NCBI GenBank assembly: GCA_017644425.1
Contig: JAEPLN010000001.1
Span: 310,001-374,000 of the forward strand
DNA: 64,000 bases
Origin: Prochlorococcus marinus CUG1433
GTDB taxonomy: Bacteria; Cyanobacteriota; Cyanobacteriia; PCC-6307; Cyanobiaceae
Direction: 5' to 3'
The first letter of the stretch is position 1, and every line of letters starts with the position of its first letter. The notes beneath the pieces were generated by a model that saw only the letters and a list, made by a program, of their open reading frames with translations, was not told the origin of the DNA and did not search any database. Both the position numbers and the translations under genes were made by a program. Of the stretch, positions 17,278-25,732 are shown piece by piece.

Positions 17278-17937
17278 ATGAAAAACGATATTTTATATTC
17301 ATTTCGAAGATGTCCATATGCAATTCGTGCAAGATGGGCCCTGTTAATTTGCGAAATAAAAGTCGAGATAAGAGAAATTGATTTAAAAAATAAACCTCTA
17401 GATTTTTTAAATAATTCAAAGACGAAAACGGTTCCAATACTTATAAAAAAAAATAGTGAAGTTATTGAAGAAAGTCTTGAAATCATCCTGTGGGCTCTCT
17501 CAGAATCGAAAAAGGAAAACATCAAATTAATTTATTTGCCTGAGAACAAAAAGGAAGATATTTTTGAAATAATTAATGAAAACGATAACGAATTCAAATA
17601 TCATTTAGATCGATTTAAATATGCCACAAGATATAAAGATAGTGATGAGGAATTTCATTTCACAAATGCTATTAAATTTATAAAGAGATGGAACGAACTA
17701 CTTGTAGAAAACAAATTTTTTTTTGGAGATAGCCCGACAATCGCTGATTGGTCTGTTTGGCCTTTTGTAAGACAATTTAGAATCGCTTGTGAAAGTCAAA
17801 AAAGGATAAATTATTTTGAACCCTCAATAAAAAACTGGTTAGATTCATTTGAGAAAAATAAAGAATTTAAATCCTTAATGTATAAATACGAATTATGGGA
17901 ACCAAGTTATAGGAAGAATTATTTTCCTTTTAATTAA
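17278..17937 (+). CDS. Glutathione S-transferase-like protein
   Basis: The N-terminal thioredoxin-fold part begins LYSFRRCPYAIRARWALL, with the Cys-Pro-Tyr of Cys-type GSTs or GrxB-like proteins, and contains the glutathione-binding TKTVPILIKK and VIEESLEIILWAL. The all-helical C-terminal domain contains FGDSPTIADWSVWPFVRQF, with the conserved Asp N-cap. Full length is 219 residues. The substrate is not evident. It ends in a TTAA overlap with the following convergent gene. Confidence 0.85.
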   Translation: MKNDILYSFRRCPYAIRARWALLICEIKVEIREIDLKNKPLDFLNNSKTKTVPILIKKNSEVIEESLEIILWALSESKKENIKLIYLPENKKEDIFEIINENDNEFKYHLDRFKYATRYKDSDEEFHFTNAIKFIKRWNELLVENKFFFGDSPTIADWSVWPFVRQFRIACESQKRINYFEPSIKNWLDSFEKNKEFKSLMYKYELWEPSYRKNYFPFN

Positions 17938-18191
17938 CTTTCTAACAACTTCCTTTTTTCAATTATTCTTGCTAACTCCAAAAAATATCCTGCAGTCCTA
18001 AATTTTCCAATATTTTTTTCCTTAAAATCAAGATCGCTTCTAATTTCTGCAGTCTCCGCCATTAGCAAATCTAAATCATTTGATCCAAGACTATACAATT
18101 CTCCTAGTTCAATTTCCCTTCCTAGTAAATGACTCCTAAACCACTTCCCTTTATTTTCTTGAGGTGGAATATCGTAGGTAGTAAATGACAT
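17934..18191 (-). CDS. Small conserved cyanobacterial protein, 85 residues
   Basis: No family function is known to me. The protein is soluble and charged, with the segments WFRSHLLGREIELGELYSLG and LMAETAEIRSDLDFKEKNIG, and has a helical C-terminus. No Cys and no membrane segment are present. It lies between GST and the GltS-like gene, sharing four bases with the GST stop. A clean ATG start, codon use like neighbours and tight packing support that it is real. Confidence 0.65.
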   Translation of the reverse strand: MSFTTYDIPPQENKGKWFRSHLLGREIELGELYSLGSNDLDLLMAETAEIRSDLDFKEKNIGKFRTAGYFLELARIIEKRKLLES

Positions 18192-18227
18192 TAAAATAAA
18201 ATTTAGGCTAATACCATTCTAGGGTTC

Positions 18228-19616
18228 TTATTGAAACTTTTTCATCTCTACTTTATTAAAAATCAATGCAATAAAAAGAATTGCGAATGTAATTAGGGCA
18301 CAAATTTCTGTCCAATAATCTAACCCAATTTTAGAAATCATTAATGGTGCAAGAACAGTGAATAGTCCCCCAGAAAGAATTAACTGAGCGAAAAGCTGTT
18401 TTGACGTAAAAATTGGTAAAGTCTTAGAAATATTTTTTGGATCTGCAAGCCTTAAAAGAAGTAACCCAGAAGCTACTACACCTGTAGAATTACCAAACTC
18501 TATCAAGCTTTTTTCAAACCAATAATCATCAAAAATAAAGTATGCGAAATAAGCAATGCAGATTAAATTCCAAAATAAACCAAAAATAGTAAACACTAAA
18601 ATAAGTATCCAATTATCAAAAACAACTGCGATATTTAAACTCGCCATAGCTGTAAAAATCAACAAATCTGTGGATAAAATACCAATCTCCCTTTGCAGAA
18701 TATTTGAAATAAATTCTGTATTTTTGGTTTTCTCTAAAATATATCTTATAAGTAGCGAACCTATAAGGATAAAAGGGAATACCGGCAGTGAAAAAATAAT
18801 TTCCTTCGAAAAATCGCCAAGAGGACTTGAAATATACCTTAAAAATTTGAGAAGCAAAACACCGAAAGAAATTGCCAAACCGGAAAATCCAAGATTTATT
18901 ATAAAAATTCTTAAATCTGCAAAAATTCCTATCTTTTTTATTCCCTTTAGATTATCTTTTTTTTCAAGAATCTCCTCAGTATCTGAGAGACCTAAAGTTC
19001 TCCCAAGAAAGATAAATATGCTACCCAATATTGAAGATGATAAAAGGCCCATTGTCGCCATAGCCAAACCAAGATCCAAACCATTTGGGAACCCTAGTTT
19101 ATTAAAACTTTCACCGATTATTGATGCAGCTCCATGACCACCCTCAAAACCGACCTCAATTAAACATCCCATTAGAGGATTTTTGTCCATAGAAGCAGGC
19201 AAAAAATATTTAACAACTATTCCACCGACGAAAAACTGTCCGAAACCTAGGGAAAGAGCTAGTAGAAATTGATTAAAAATTGGTTTAACTAACCCATTTA
19301 TATTTGGGATAGGTCTTCCCATCATTAAAGTTGCGAATACTAACGATAAAAGAGGAGTAGGAAAATTACTCCAAACATTGATCGTTTCTTTTGGCAAAAA
19401 GTGTATCGCTCCAAATGGTCCTATAGATATACCTAAAATTCCTGATATAACTGCTATTGGCAATCCAAATCTCTCAAGTTGAACAGCTAGTTTAAATTTT
19501 CTCCCAAAAATTAATAAAAAAAATATAATTGATAATCCACAAAAACTTATTAATAGAGAATTTGAAAAAATATCTTTATTCTGTAGAGAAAGAATATTCA
19601 ATGATTTCAAATACAT
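18228..19616 (-). CDS. gltS: Sodium/glutamate symporter-like (GltS family) transporter
   Basis: A 462-residue polytopic membrane protein with about ten to twelve hydrophobic segments. The GltS-like reentrant motif appears as VGFEGGHGAASIIGES, comparable with the GGHGT signature of GltS. A second half-repeat contains FGNSTGVVASGLLLLRLADP, consistent with the inverted repeat of this fold. GltS exchanges sodium with glutamate; substrate here is inferred from the family, and sequence divergence leaves room for another carboxylate. It sits downstream of pcbA, separated by a terminator. Confidence 0.8.
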   Translation of the reverse strand: MYLKSLNILSLQNKDIFSNSLLISFCGLSIIFFLLIFGRKFKLAVQLERFGLPIAVISGILGISIGPFGAIHFLPKETINVWSNFPTPLLSLVFATLMMGRPIPNINGLVKPIFNQFLLALSLGFGQFFVGGIVVKYFLPASMDKNPLMGCLIEVGFEGGHGAASIIGESFNKLGFPNGLDLGLAMATMGLLSSSILGSIFIFLGRTLGLSDTEEILEKKDNLKGIKKIGIFADLRIFIINLGFSGLAISFGVLLLKFLRYISSPLGDFSKEIIFSLPVFPFILIGSLLIRYILEKTKNTEFISNILQREIGILSTDLLIFTAMASLNIAVVFDNWILILVFTIFGLFWNLICIAYFAYFIFDDYWFEKSLIEFGNSTGVVASGLLLLRLADPKNISKTLPIFTSKQLFAQLILSGGLFTVLAPLMISKIGLDYWTEICALITFAILFIALIFNKVEMKKFQ

Positions 19617-19658
19617 ATAATTATAAATCTAAATTAATAATCAAAATTTTTCAAATAA

Positions 19659-19685
19659 AAAAGGCCCCTATTATAGAAGCCTTTT
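19659..19685 (-). terminator. Rho-independent terminator of pcbA
   Basis: Read on the minus strand, AAAAGGC and GCCTTTT pair over seven base pairs around a 13-base loop and run into a U-rich tail. It lies about 25 bases after the antenna gene stop. It is one of the few GC-containing hairpins in the window, consistent with a highly transcribed gene. Confidence 0.75.
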
Positions 19686-19709
19686 GATATTTGTAATGAA
19701 TTTTGAGAA

Positions 19710-20768
19710 TTAATCTTTAAGAGTAACTGTTGCACTATCAATGTTACTGATAGCATTAGTAACTCTCTTGAAATCAAAGCCTAGTGCTCTTAAAGCGTGC
19801 CAAAGATGGCCTTGAATAAAGAAGAATCCAAAATAGTAATGAACATTAGCTAACCATGCCCTTGAAGTGTACTCACCATCAGGAAGATCAACAGTATCTA
19901 CCCAATAAGGAGAAATACTAAATTTCAATTCAAGTGGTTCACCAAAGAATTCAGTTGGATAAACTGTTGTGTTAGCGGCACTCCAGAAGGCTGCAATAAT
20001 AGCCATCCAGCCTATTCCAGCCAATGACCATGACAATACAGCTTCTGCGGAAAGAAGTCCTTTGCCTTTGAATTTGGTATATTCACCAACTTGCTTAGTA
20101 GCAATATGCCAGGCACCACCAGTAATCTCAACAAAAGCAAGGAAAGCATGACCTCCCATTACTTCTTCGAGACTATCGATAGTCAAAAAGTCGGTTTGGT
20201 GATTCCAAATCTTGGCCAAATTTAATTCGTACTCAACCTGTCTTACAGAACCAATAGCTGGATCATAAATTCCATGAACCCTTGCCCATTCAACAAAAGC
20301 TATAACAGCGAAACCAAGAATAATTAGATGATGACCAAGAATAAATGTCAATTTGTCTGGATTATCCCATTCAATATTGAATTTTCTAGCTCTTGCTATA
20401 TCAGAATCTTCAAGATTCCCAGGAAGAAGTAAAGAATGTAAAAGTCCTCCGGCTGCTAAAACCATAGAAGAAACTAAGTGAACTATTGCTATCGCTAGAA
20501 CAGGTTTAGTATCTCCCATCGCAACGCCATTAGCATCAAACCCTATTCCAAGAGTTGCTAAATGAGGAAGAACGATTAGAGGTTGATGACCCATTGGGAC
20601 ACTTGGGTCAAATCGTGAAAGTTCAAAAAGGGTGAATGCACCCGCCCAGAAAACAATTAATCCTGCATGAGCTACATGAGCAGCGATGAATTTTCCTGAG
20701 CGATTTGCTACACCTGAATTACCAGCCCACCATCCATAGGTAGTATCTGGATTTCCATAGGTTTGCAT
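19710..20768 (-). CDS. pcbA: Chlorophyll a/b-binding light-harvesting antenna protein Pcb
   Basis: The Prochlorococcus major antenna belongs to the CP43/IsiA-like family of six-helix proteins. The N-terminus [15 protein letters not shown] and the helix [20 protein letters not shown] are typical. Histidines spread through the helices ([27 protein letters not shown]) are chlorophyll ligands. There are 352 residues, without the large lumenal loop of CP43. It binds divinyl chlorophyll a and b and passes energy to photosystem II. Only this copy is present in the window, as expected for high-light strains. It has a long upstream region and its own terminator. Confidence 0.97.
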   Translation of the reverse strand: MQTYGNPDTTYGWWAGNSGVANRSGKFIAAHVAHAGLIVFWAGAFTLFELSRFDPSVPMGHQPLIVLPHLATLGIGFDANGVAMGDTKPVLAIAIVHLVSSMVLAAGGLLHSLLLPGNLEDSDIARARKFNIEWDNPDKLTFILGHHLIILGFAVIAFVEWARVHGIYDPAIGSVRQVEYELNLAKIWNHQTDFLTIDSLEEVMGGHAFLAFVEITGGAWHIATKQVGEYTKFKGKGLLSAEAVLSWSLAGIGWMAIIAAFWSAANTTVYPTEFFGEPLELKFSISPYWVDTVDLPDGEYTSRAWLANVHYYFGFFFIQGHLWHALRALGFDFKRVTNAISNIDSATVTLKD

Positions 20769-21098
20769 TTAGGAATTGATTAGCTTAAACGTTTTGAGAA
20801 TACTTTATATTTCACCAAACAGTTGAATTCATAACAAAATTGTAAAGGTTAGTAATCCTAGCTATTAGCAAACAAAAAATCTCAATAAAGGAATCAAAGA
20901 GCATAGAAGGTAGATTTAATGGAGAAAAATTATTCCCAGAGATATAAGTTTTATCGAATTAAGCAGTATTCTTCAATTTAAATATCTTTGATAAATTTCA
21001 TTTTGCTGACATTAAACGATGTTTTGTTTCATTAAACCATCCTGTTTATTGCCTCTAACTAAAACAATTATTAAAAAGGGAATAAGACATCTAATATT
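20769..21098. other. Longest gene-free stretch, upstream of pcbA
   Basis: No open frame worth calling lies in these 330 bases. A TATAAA on the minus strand at 20804-20809 could be the -10 of pcbA. At about 21012-21050 a near-identical eleven-base motif, CATTAAACGAT and CATTAAACCAT, is repeated about twenty bases apart. No tRNA or known small RNA pattern is recognisable. Transcription-factor sites or a small RNA are possible, since this gap is exceptional in so compact a sequence. Confidence 0.5.
20804..20809 (-). promoter_or_regulatory. Candidate -10 element of pcbA
   Basis: TATAAA on the minus strand lies 36 bases before the pcbA ATG. No convincing -35 box precedes it at 16-19 bases, which is common for strong promoters in this group. 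The call is tentative. Confidence 0.3.
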
Positions 21099-21275
21099 AT
21101 GACTACTTCTCAAGAGTCTTCTAGAAAAATTTCACTAGAAATGAAATCAGAAGTTCATTACAAAAAGGCTGCAAAATCTTACAGGAAATCACAACAATAT
21201 ATAAAAATGATTAACTTGTATCCTACTTTGCAAAACACTTTAATTGACTGTGAGAATGAAAATCTAATCGAATAA
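21099..21275 (+). CDS. Small hypothetical protein, 58 residues
   Basis: An ATG at 21099 opens a 58-codon frame ending in TAA. AAAAAGGGAAT about 15-25 bases upstream could act as a loose Shine-Dalgarno region. The product starts MTTSQESSRKISLEMKSEV, is very basic through the middle (HYKKAAKSYRKSQQYIK) and ends acidic. It has no membrane segment. I do not recognise a family. It is divergent from pcbA across the 330-base gap. Position and composition support a real gene moderately. Confidence 0.5.
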   Translation: MTTSQESSRKISLEMKSEVHYKKAAKSYRKSQQYIKMINLYPTLQNTLIDCENENLIE

Positions 21276-21320
21276 AGATCTTTTATATCTTCCCAAGTTA
21301 ATCTTCAAAAAAAGATTTTC

Positions 21321-21554
21321 TTAAGCTGCAATACTATCATTTTCATCAAAATAATATTTATTAATAATTTTTCTGCACATTTTTATATTGTAAATTGCTT
21401 TAGGATTCCATGGTTTTTTCTGACCGAGAGGAGAACTTTTCCAATGAATCCCTGGCTTAAGAATTCCATTCTCACGTAAAAAAGATAGTTTAATTTCAGT
21501 TATCCCTAAATTTTCTGCGGTCAACTCAGATGAGCTCCATATATTCCCTAACAT
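21321..21554 (-). CDS. Small protein with possible helix-turn-helix, 77 residues
   Basis: The segment WSSSELTAENLGITEIKLSF followed by LRENGILKPGIHW resembles the winged helix-turn-helix of excisionase or MerR-like small DNA-binding proteins, where a wing with GxHW follows the recognition helix. The rest is basic (NPKAIYNIKMCRKIINKYY). A DNA-binding role is inference. A weak hairpin (AATCTT/AAGATT, 21300-21317) overlaps its end. ATG start. Confidence 0.55.
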   Translation of the reverse strand: MLGNIWSSSELTAENLGITEIKLSFLRENGILKPGIHWKSSPLGQKKPWNPKAIYNIKMCRKIINKYYFDENDSIAA

Positions 21555-21691
21555 TGGATTAAGTAAATATTAATTAATCCTTGATAACGTTAATTTTATT
21601 TTTTTGAAAGGGGTAAAACTTTTAAATAATTATTAAGTCACAAAAAACCTAGTATTTACAAAGAAAAGAGATTTGAAAGATTTATATCAAA

Positions 21692-21991
21692 TTAAGAAAT
21701 ATTAAATAAAGAATCTTTATTAATGAATATCTCATCGATACCCTTTTCTTTATTGATAGATTTATAGTTAACGTATTCTTCTGTAATCGATTGATGCTTT
21801 GGAAGATTGATCCAACCCTCGTGCCAATTTCCACTATTTATTATTTCTTCATAAGTAGTTTTTAAGTAAATTTCAGAATCAAGGACAGAAACCATTAAAA
21901 AACTAATATTTCCTTTTTCTTTAATCTCATTTACTAAAACAAAATGTCTTAATCCTTTTATGGTTTTTTTAGAAGTCCAGTAATTTTCCAT
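21692..21991 (-). CDS. Trp-rich TIGR02450-like small protein
   Basis: The opening YWTSKKTIKGLRHFVLVNEI matches the pattern of the small Trp-rich family TIGR02450, in which a WTS start is followed by a basic residue, RHF and a beta strand. Further Trp residues occur in SGNWHEGWINL. It has 99 residues, slightly longer than most members because of an acidic C-terminal extension. Function is unknown. It starts two bases before the end of the next upstream gene and is likely in the hisS transcript. Confidence 0.65.
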   Translation of the reverse strand: MENYWTSKKTIKGLRHFVLVNEIKEKGNISFLMVSVLDSEIYLKTTYEEIINSGNWHEGWINLPKHQSITEEYVNYKSINKEKGIDEIFINKDSLFNIS

Positions 21992-21993
21992 AA

Positions 21994-22284
21994 TTATTTT
22001 TTCTTAATGTTCCCCTCAGAATTTTTTCTAGATATTTTCTTATATTCATTTCTAATTTCTTCTAATAAAAGTTTTCTTTGATCCATGTAGTTAAGAGAAT
22101 CTTGTTTTGTTAAGTTATATCTTTCTTTTTTAGTTAAATTCATCCAATTATTAAGATTCTTTTTAGTGAAATTTGTATTTTTTTTAGAATTAAAAACTTT
22201 TTGTTTTCTATTTAATTTAAGAAAATTCCTTAAATTAAAAAAAATAAATATAAAAAGAAAAATTATCACTATCTTTAATAACAT
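21994..22284 (-). CDS. Small membrane-anchored basic protein
   Basis: The N-terminus is one hydrophobic helix (LLKIVIIFLFIFIFFNL), and the remainder is strongly basic and probably coiled (MNLTKKERYNLTKQDSLNYM and similar). No family is recognised. The frame could begin at GTG 22287, but ATG at 22284 overlaps the hisS stop by one base (TGATG), so translational coupling is likely and I choose it. Most of the chain should face the cytoplasm. Confidence 0.6.
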   Translation of the reverse strand: MLLKIVIIFLFIFIFFNLRNFLKLNRKQKVFNSKKNTNFTKKNLNNWMNLTKKERYNLTKQDSLNYMDQRKLLLEEIRNEYKKISRKNSEGNIKKK

Positions 22285-23564
22285 CACTTTACAAGTAAGT
22301 TATTGTTTATCCAATTTTCTAATTTAATATCATTCTCAAAAGATATAACCTCCTCTTCATTCCCATTACCTGATTGATCAAAAAGCCTTATAATAAATTC
22401 CCCATTAACTGCCTCATTATCACCGATAACAATAATACTTTTAGATTTAAGTTTATTTGCCTTTTTAAATTGCTTAGAGAATGAGGCTCCGCTTAAATCT
22501 AACTCAACTAACAAATCGTAATTTCTTAATTTTCTAGATAAATTCATTGCTAATGATTCAGCAATTAAGCCTTGATTAATTATATAGATATCAGTATTTC
22601 TTGGAATTTCAAGATCTTTTCCTGCGAGTAAAATTAATCTTTCTAACCCAATAGCGAAACCTATTGCAGGAGTGTTTGGCCCTCCCATTTGTTTTATTAA
22701 ATCATCGTATCTCCCTCCCCCGCAAACTGTAGCTTGGGAGCCCAGAGCCCCACTAGTAATTTCAAAAGCTGTATGAGTGTAGTAATCTAGACCTCTTACA
22801 AGATTAAAATTTTCTACATAAGGTATTTTTAAAACCTCTAATTGTCTTTTTAAGTCTAAATATCTGTTATGACTTTTATCAGATAAAAAATTAAATAATC
22901 TTGGTGCATTTTCAAGAACTTTTTTTGTTTGAATATTCTTTGAATCCAAAATCCTTAAGGGATTTTTAGTAATCCTGTTCTGAGAATCTAAATCTAGAGA
23001 ATTTTTATTATTTTCTAACCATTTTAAAAAAGATTTTTGAAAATTTGATCTGTCATTAGTATCACCTAACGAATTTATTTCAAGATTGAGTTCTTTTATT
23101 CCTAATTTATCTAAGATATCCCAAGCTAAAGCAATAATTTCAACATCACTTCTAACTGAATCATGTCCTATAAACTCAACACCTAATTGATGAAACTGTC
23201 TTTGCCTGCCTGCTTGAGGTCTTTCGTATCGAAACATAGGACCCATGTACCAAAGTTTTTGAAGAGGATTAGACGATATTCCATTTTGTATTAACGCTCG
23301 TGCGACTGAAGCTGTTCCTTCAGGTCTTAGAGTGCAAGATCTCTCCCCCCTATCAAAAAATGTATACATTTCCTTACTGACAACATCTGTCCCTTCACCA
23401 ATTCCTCTTATAAATAATTCGGTCATTTCCAATATTGGTGTTCTTATTTCTTTTATGGAAGCTCTAGAAAGCTGTTCTAATAAAATTTTTTCAACGTTTT
23501 GCCACTTTATTAATTGATCAGGAAATAGGTCTACTGTTCCTCTTAGGTTTTTTAAGTTATTCAA
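22284..23564 (-). CDS. hisS: Histidyl-tRNA synthetase
   Basis: A class II synthetase of 426 residues, normal length. Motif 2 is MFRYERPQAGRQRQFHQLG, the histidine loop is LVRGLDYYTHTAFEI, and motif 3 is AIGFAIGLERLIL. The C-terminal anticodon-binding domain begins near residue 325 (IYIINQGLIAESLAM). It charges tRNA-His in the cytoplasm. The start is TTG at 23564, followed by NNLKNLRGTVDLFP as in relatives. It is followed by two small genes on the same strand. Confidence 0.96.
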   Translation of the reverse strand: MNNLKNLRGTVDLFPDQLIKWQNVEKILLEQLSRASIKEIRTPILEMTELFIRGIGEGTDVVSKEMYTFFDRGERSCTLRPEGTASVARALIQNGISSNPLQKLWYMGPMFRYERPQAGRQRQFHQLGVEFIGHDSVRSDVEIIALAWDILDKLGIKELNLEINSLGDTNDRSNFQKSFLKWLENNKNSLDLDSQNRITKNPLRILDSKNIQTKKVLENAPRLFNFLSDKSHNRYLDLKRQLEVLKIPYVENFNLVRGLDYYTHTAFEITSGALGSQATVCGGGRYDDLIKQMGGPNTPAIGFAIGLERLILLAGKDLEIPRNTDIYIINQGLIAESLAMNLSRKLRNYDLLVELDLSGASFSKQFKKANKLKSKSIIVIGDNEAVNGEFIIRLFDQSGNGNEEEVISFENDIKLENWINNNLLVK

Positions 23565-23662
23565 AGTTCTAAAAAATAATTCAAAATTTTTAATTCATCT
23601 AGAAATTAATCTTTGATTGGTTATTTTGTGAGACAATGTTAATTTAACATTTAGAAAAACTA

Positions 23663-24085
23663 TTGGGAATTAATAAAAGAAAAGAGAATCAACATTGCGG
23701 TACAAAACCAAAAAAAATTGCTTTTGGAATAGCGCCTCTTGGTATAGTTTCAATAGGGATAGTGCCAATGGGAGTAATAAGTATAGGGGTAGTCCCAATG
23801 GGTGTATTTTCTTTTGGTGCAGTCGCAATGGGAATAGTCAATTTATCAGTAGTCGGGATGGGAATTATCTCTGCCGGTGTTACTACTATGGGGATATGGG
23901 AGTATTCACCTAATTCTCATAAAAATCATCATAATCATTCCAAACAAATTTCAAATTCAAATAAGGGAAATATGATGTCAGATCTATTTAACACTAAAGA
24001 AGAGGCTGAAAAGGCTGCTTCAAAATACGGATGTATTGGAGCACATAAAATGGGTAATAAATGGATGCCTTGTAAGATGCACTAA
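23663..24085 (+). CDS. Decapeptide-repeat protein with C-terminal DUF3721 domain
   Basis: Residues 21-80 are six tandem ten-residue repeats of the form xGxxxMGxxS (for example IGIVPMGVIS and IGVVPMGVFS), hydrophobic and glycine-rich. A His-rich linker follows (NSHKNHHNHSK). The last 35 residues form a DUF3721-like module, EEAEKAASKYGCIGAHKMG then KWMPCKMH, with two Cys and two His that could bind metal. The role is unknown; the repeats could insert in membrane or form a beta solenoid. The start is TTG at 23663, and a start further upstream is not excluded. It is divergent from hisS. Confidence 0.7.
   Translation: MGINKRKENQHCGTKPKKIAFGIAPLGIVSIGIVPMGVISIGVVPMGVFSFGAVAMGIVNLSVVGMGIISAGVTTMGIWEYSPNSHKNHHNHSKQISNSNKGNMMSDLFNTKEEAEKAASKYGCIGAHKMGNKWMPCKMH
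23723..23902 (+). repeat. Six 30-base units encoding the decapeptide repeat
   Basis: Thirty-base periodicity is visible at the protein level (Phe/Ile-Gly at positions 1-2, Met/Leu-Gly at 6-7, Ser or Asn at 10). At the DNA level units are diverged but share the core ATGGG plus GTA or ATA. The divergence suggests old, selected repeats rather than recent slippage. Confidence 0.8.
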
Positions 24086-24115
24086 ATATTTTCTTAGTCA
24101 AAAATTAAATAAATA

Positions 24116-24895
24116 TTAATTCAAAATCTCAACTCTAAAATCAAGATTTTTTGCCTCATCAGTAGTTAATTTTCTTGACCAAGCTCCTTGCACAGGACTA
24201 TTCCATCTGAACCCAGCATTTTTAGCTAAAGACCTATCTTCATAACTAACCAAAGCCTTGTATAAGAACCTCGGTTCAGTAGCTTTAAGTAAAAGTTCCT
24301 CTAAGTTGTCGCATTTTTTGAAGACCTCAGAAATATAAATGCAATCAGATAAAGCTCTATGTAAATTCCAAACTGGTATTGAAAAAGATAAGGCTAGATC
24401 AGTCACTGAAGGTCTTGTTTTTAGTGATTTTTGAAAAGACCAATTAATATCCTCTAAACTACATATCCATTTCTTATTAAGCTTAGGCAATCTTCCTTTT
24501 CCAAACCATTTCTTATCAAACTCCACATTATGAGCAACGATGAAATCTGAAGAATCAACAAGTTTTAGAAAGAAATTCAATCCATCTTCCCATGGTTGAG
24601 AGATATTAGTTACTTCTGCAGATATACCATTTACATGTTCGGCTTCATTGTTATTAACTGGAAATAAAAAAGAAACTTGTGAAAGTACACATTTAAAAGA
24701 TACATCAAATAAGACACAACCTATTTCTATCACTTCATCTTTATTTTCGTCTAAACCTGTTGTTTCAGTATCAAGAATTAAAATTTTTTCAATTTTTTTA
24801 TTTTTATTCGTTATTCTCTCTTCAGAGGGATTGGTGTTAATTTGATCATGAAGAAAATCCAATTGATTTGATTCTTTTTTGTTAAAAAGTTCCAA
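24116..24895 (-). CDS. DEDDh 3'-5' exonuclease (DnaQ-like)
   Basis: All five DEDDh residues can be placed: Asp42 and Glu44 in LILDTETTGLDEN, Asp127 in VAHNVEFDKKWF, His179 and Asp184 in HRALSDC. The nuclease domain occupies about residues 36-195, and a roughly 55-residue tail (PRFLYKALVSYEDRSLAKNA, then FRWN and WSRKL) resembles a substrate-engaging extension seen in cyanobacterial relatives. It could be a proofreading epsilon-like subunit or an independent RNase T-type enzyme; I cannot decide. The start is TTG, with no ATG before the catalytic core. Confidence 0.88.
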   Translation of the reverse strand: MELFNKKESNQLDFLHDQINTNPSEERITNKNKKIEKILILDTETTGLDENKDEVIEIGCVLFDVSFKCVLSQVSFLFPVNNNEAEHVNGISAEVTNISQPWEDGLNFFLKLVDSSDFIVAHNVEFDKKWFGKGRLPKLNKKWICSLEDINWSFQKSLKTRPSVTDLALSFSIPVWNLHRALSDCIYISEVFKKCDNLEELLLKATEPRFLYKALVSYEDRSLAKNAGFRWNSPVQGAWSRKLTTDEAKNLDFRVEILN

Positions 24896-25012
24896 TTAAC
24901 TCAAAATACTTACATTTATCTTGACGCATTTAATAAATATTTCTTTTAAATTAATATAAATTTAAAAAACAGGCTAGAAAATATTTTTTGAAACATTTTT
25001 AGTTTATGAAAG

Positions 25013-25732
25013 ATGACTTTTACAAAATTTCAATTTAACAATTTCTGTTATTGGCCTTCAAATCCAAAAAAAATTGTTGAATTTATTGGTGGAAGTTATT
25101 TAGCTTCTAAGCCAGATTTAACTTATAGAAGATTCATAGAGAGTTTAATTAATAAAAATTATGCAGTTCATGCATATAAATACACACCACAATTTGATCA
25201 CCAACAACTATCTATCAAAGCATGGAAAGATTTTAAGAATTGCCGAATATCTTTATCTAAGAGAATAGGTGCATCAATTCCTTCAATAAGAATTGGTCAT
25301 AGCCTAGGATGTAAACTTCATTTAATTTCTCCTGATGGCGGAAGAAATTGTGAAAAATTCATATCTATTAGTTTTAATAATTTTAGTGCTAACAAATCAA
25401 TTCCATTATTGAAACAAATTTCTCAAAAATTAGAATTCAACAGTGAATTTAGCCCAAGTCCCGAAAGAACTTTGCGATTAATTGAAAAAACATATAGTCA
25501 AAAAAATAACTTCCTAATAAAATTCAACTCAGACGAATTAGATCAAACAGATAAATTATTTTCTTGTCTAAAAGCAAGAAAAGAAGATAATTCTAAGGGG
25601 ATAATGCTAAAAGGTACACATACCATAATTGCAAGCGCAGGACTAAGAGAAAATTTTTTGGGAGGCTGGGCCGATGATGAATTCAAAAGAAATACTATAA
25701 AAAAAATTTCTAATTTAATTGATGAATCTTAA
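25013..25732 (+). CDS. DUF1350 family alpha/beta-hydrolase-like protein
   Basis: The conserved cyanobacterial/plastid start VEFIGGSYLASKPDLTYRRF (22-41) identifies DUF1350. A GxSxG-type elbow follows (IGHSLGC, Ser97), and a late GTHTIIA segment may supply the histidine. The family resembles alpha/beta hydrolases, but no activity is established to my knowledge. It has 239 residues. Its stop codon directly abuts the stop codon of acs on the opposite strand. Confidence 0.8.
   Translation: MTFTKFQFNNFCYWPSNPKKIVEFIGGSYLASKPDLTYRRFIESLINKNYAVHAYKYTPQFDHQQLSIKAWKDFKNCRISLSKRIGASIPSIRIGHSLGCKLHLISPDGGRNCEKFISISFNNFSANKSIPLLKQISQKLEFNSEFSPSPERTLRLIEKTYSQKNNFLIKFNSDELDQTDKLFSCLKARKEDNSKGIMLKGTHTIIASAGLRENFLGGWADDEFKRNTIKKISNLIDES

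Noticed and set aside
18556-19137. Plus-strand frame of 193 residues
   Set aside because: It lies wholly inside the transporter on the opposite strand and has basic low-complexity composition typical of antisense reading of membrane helices.
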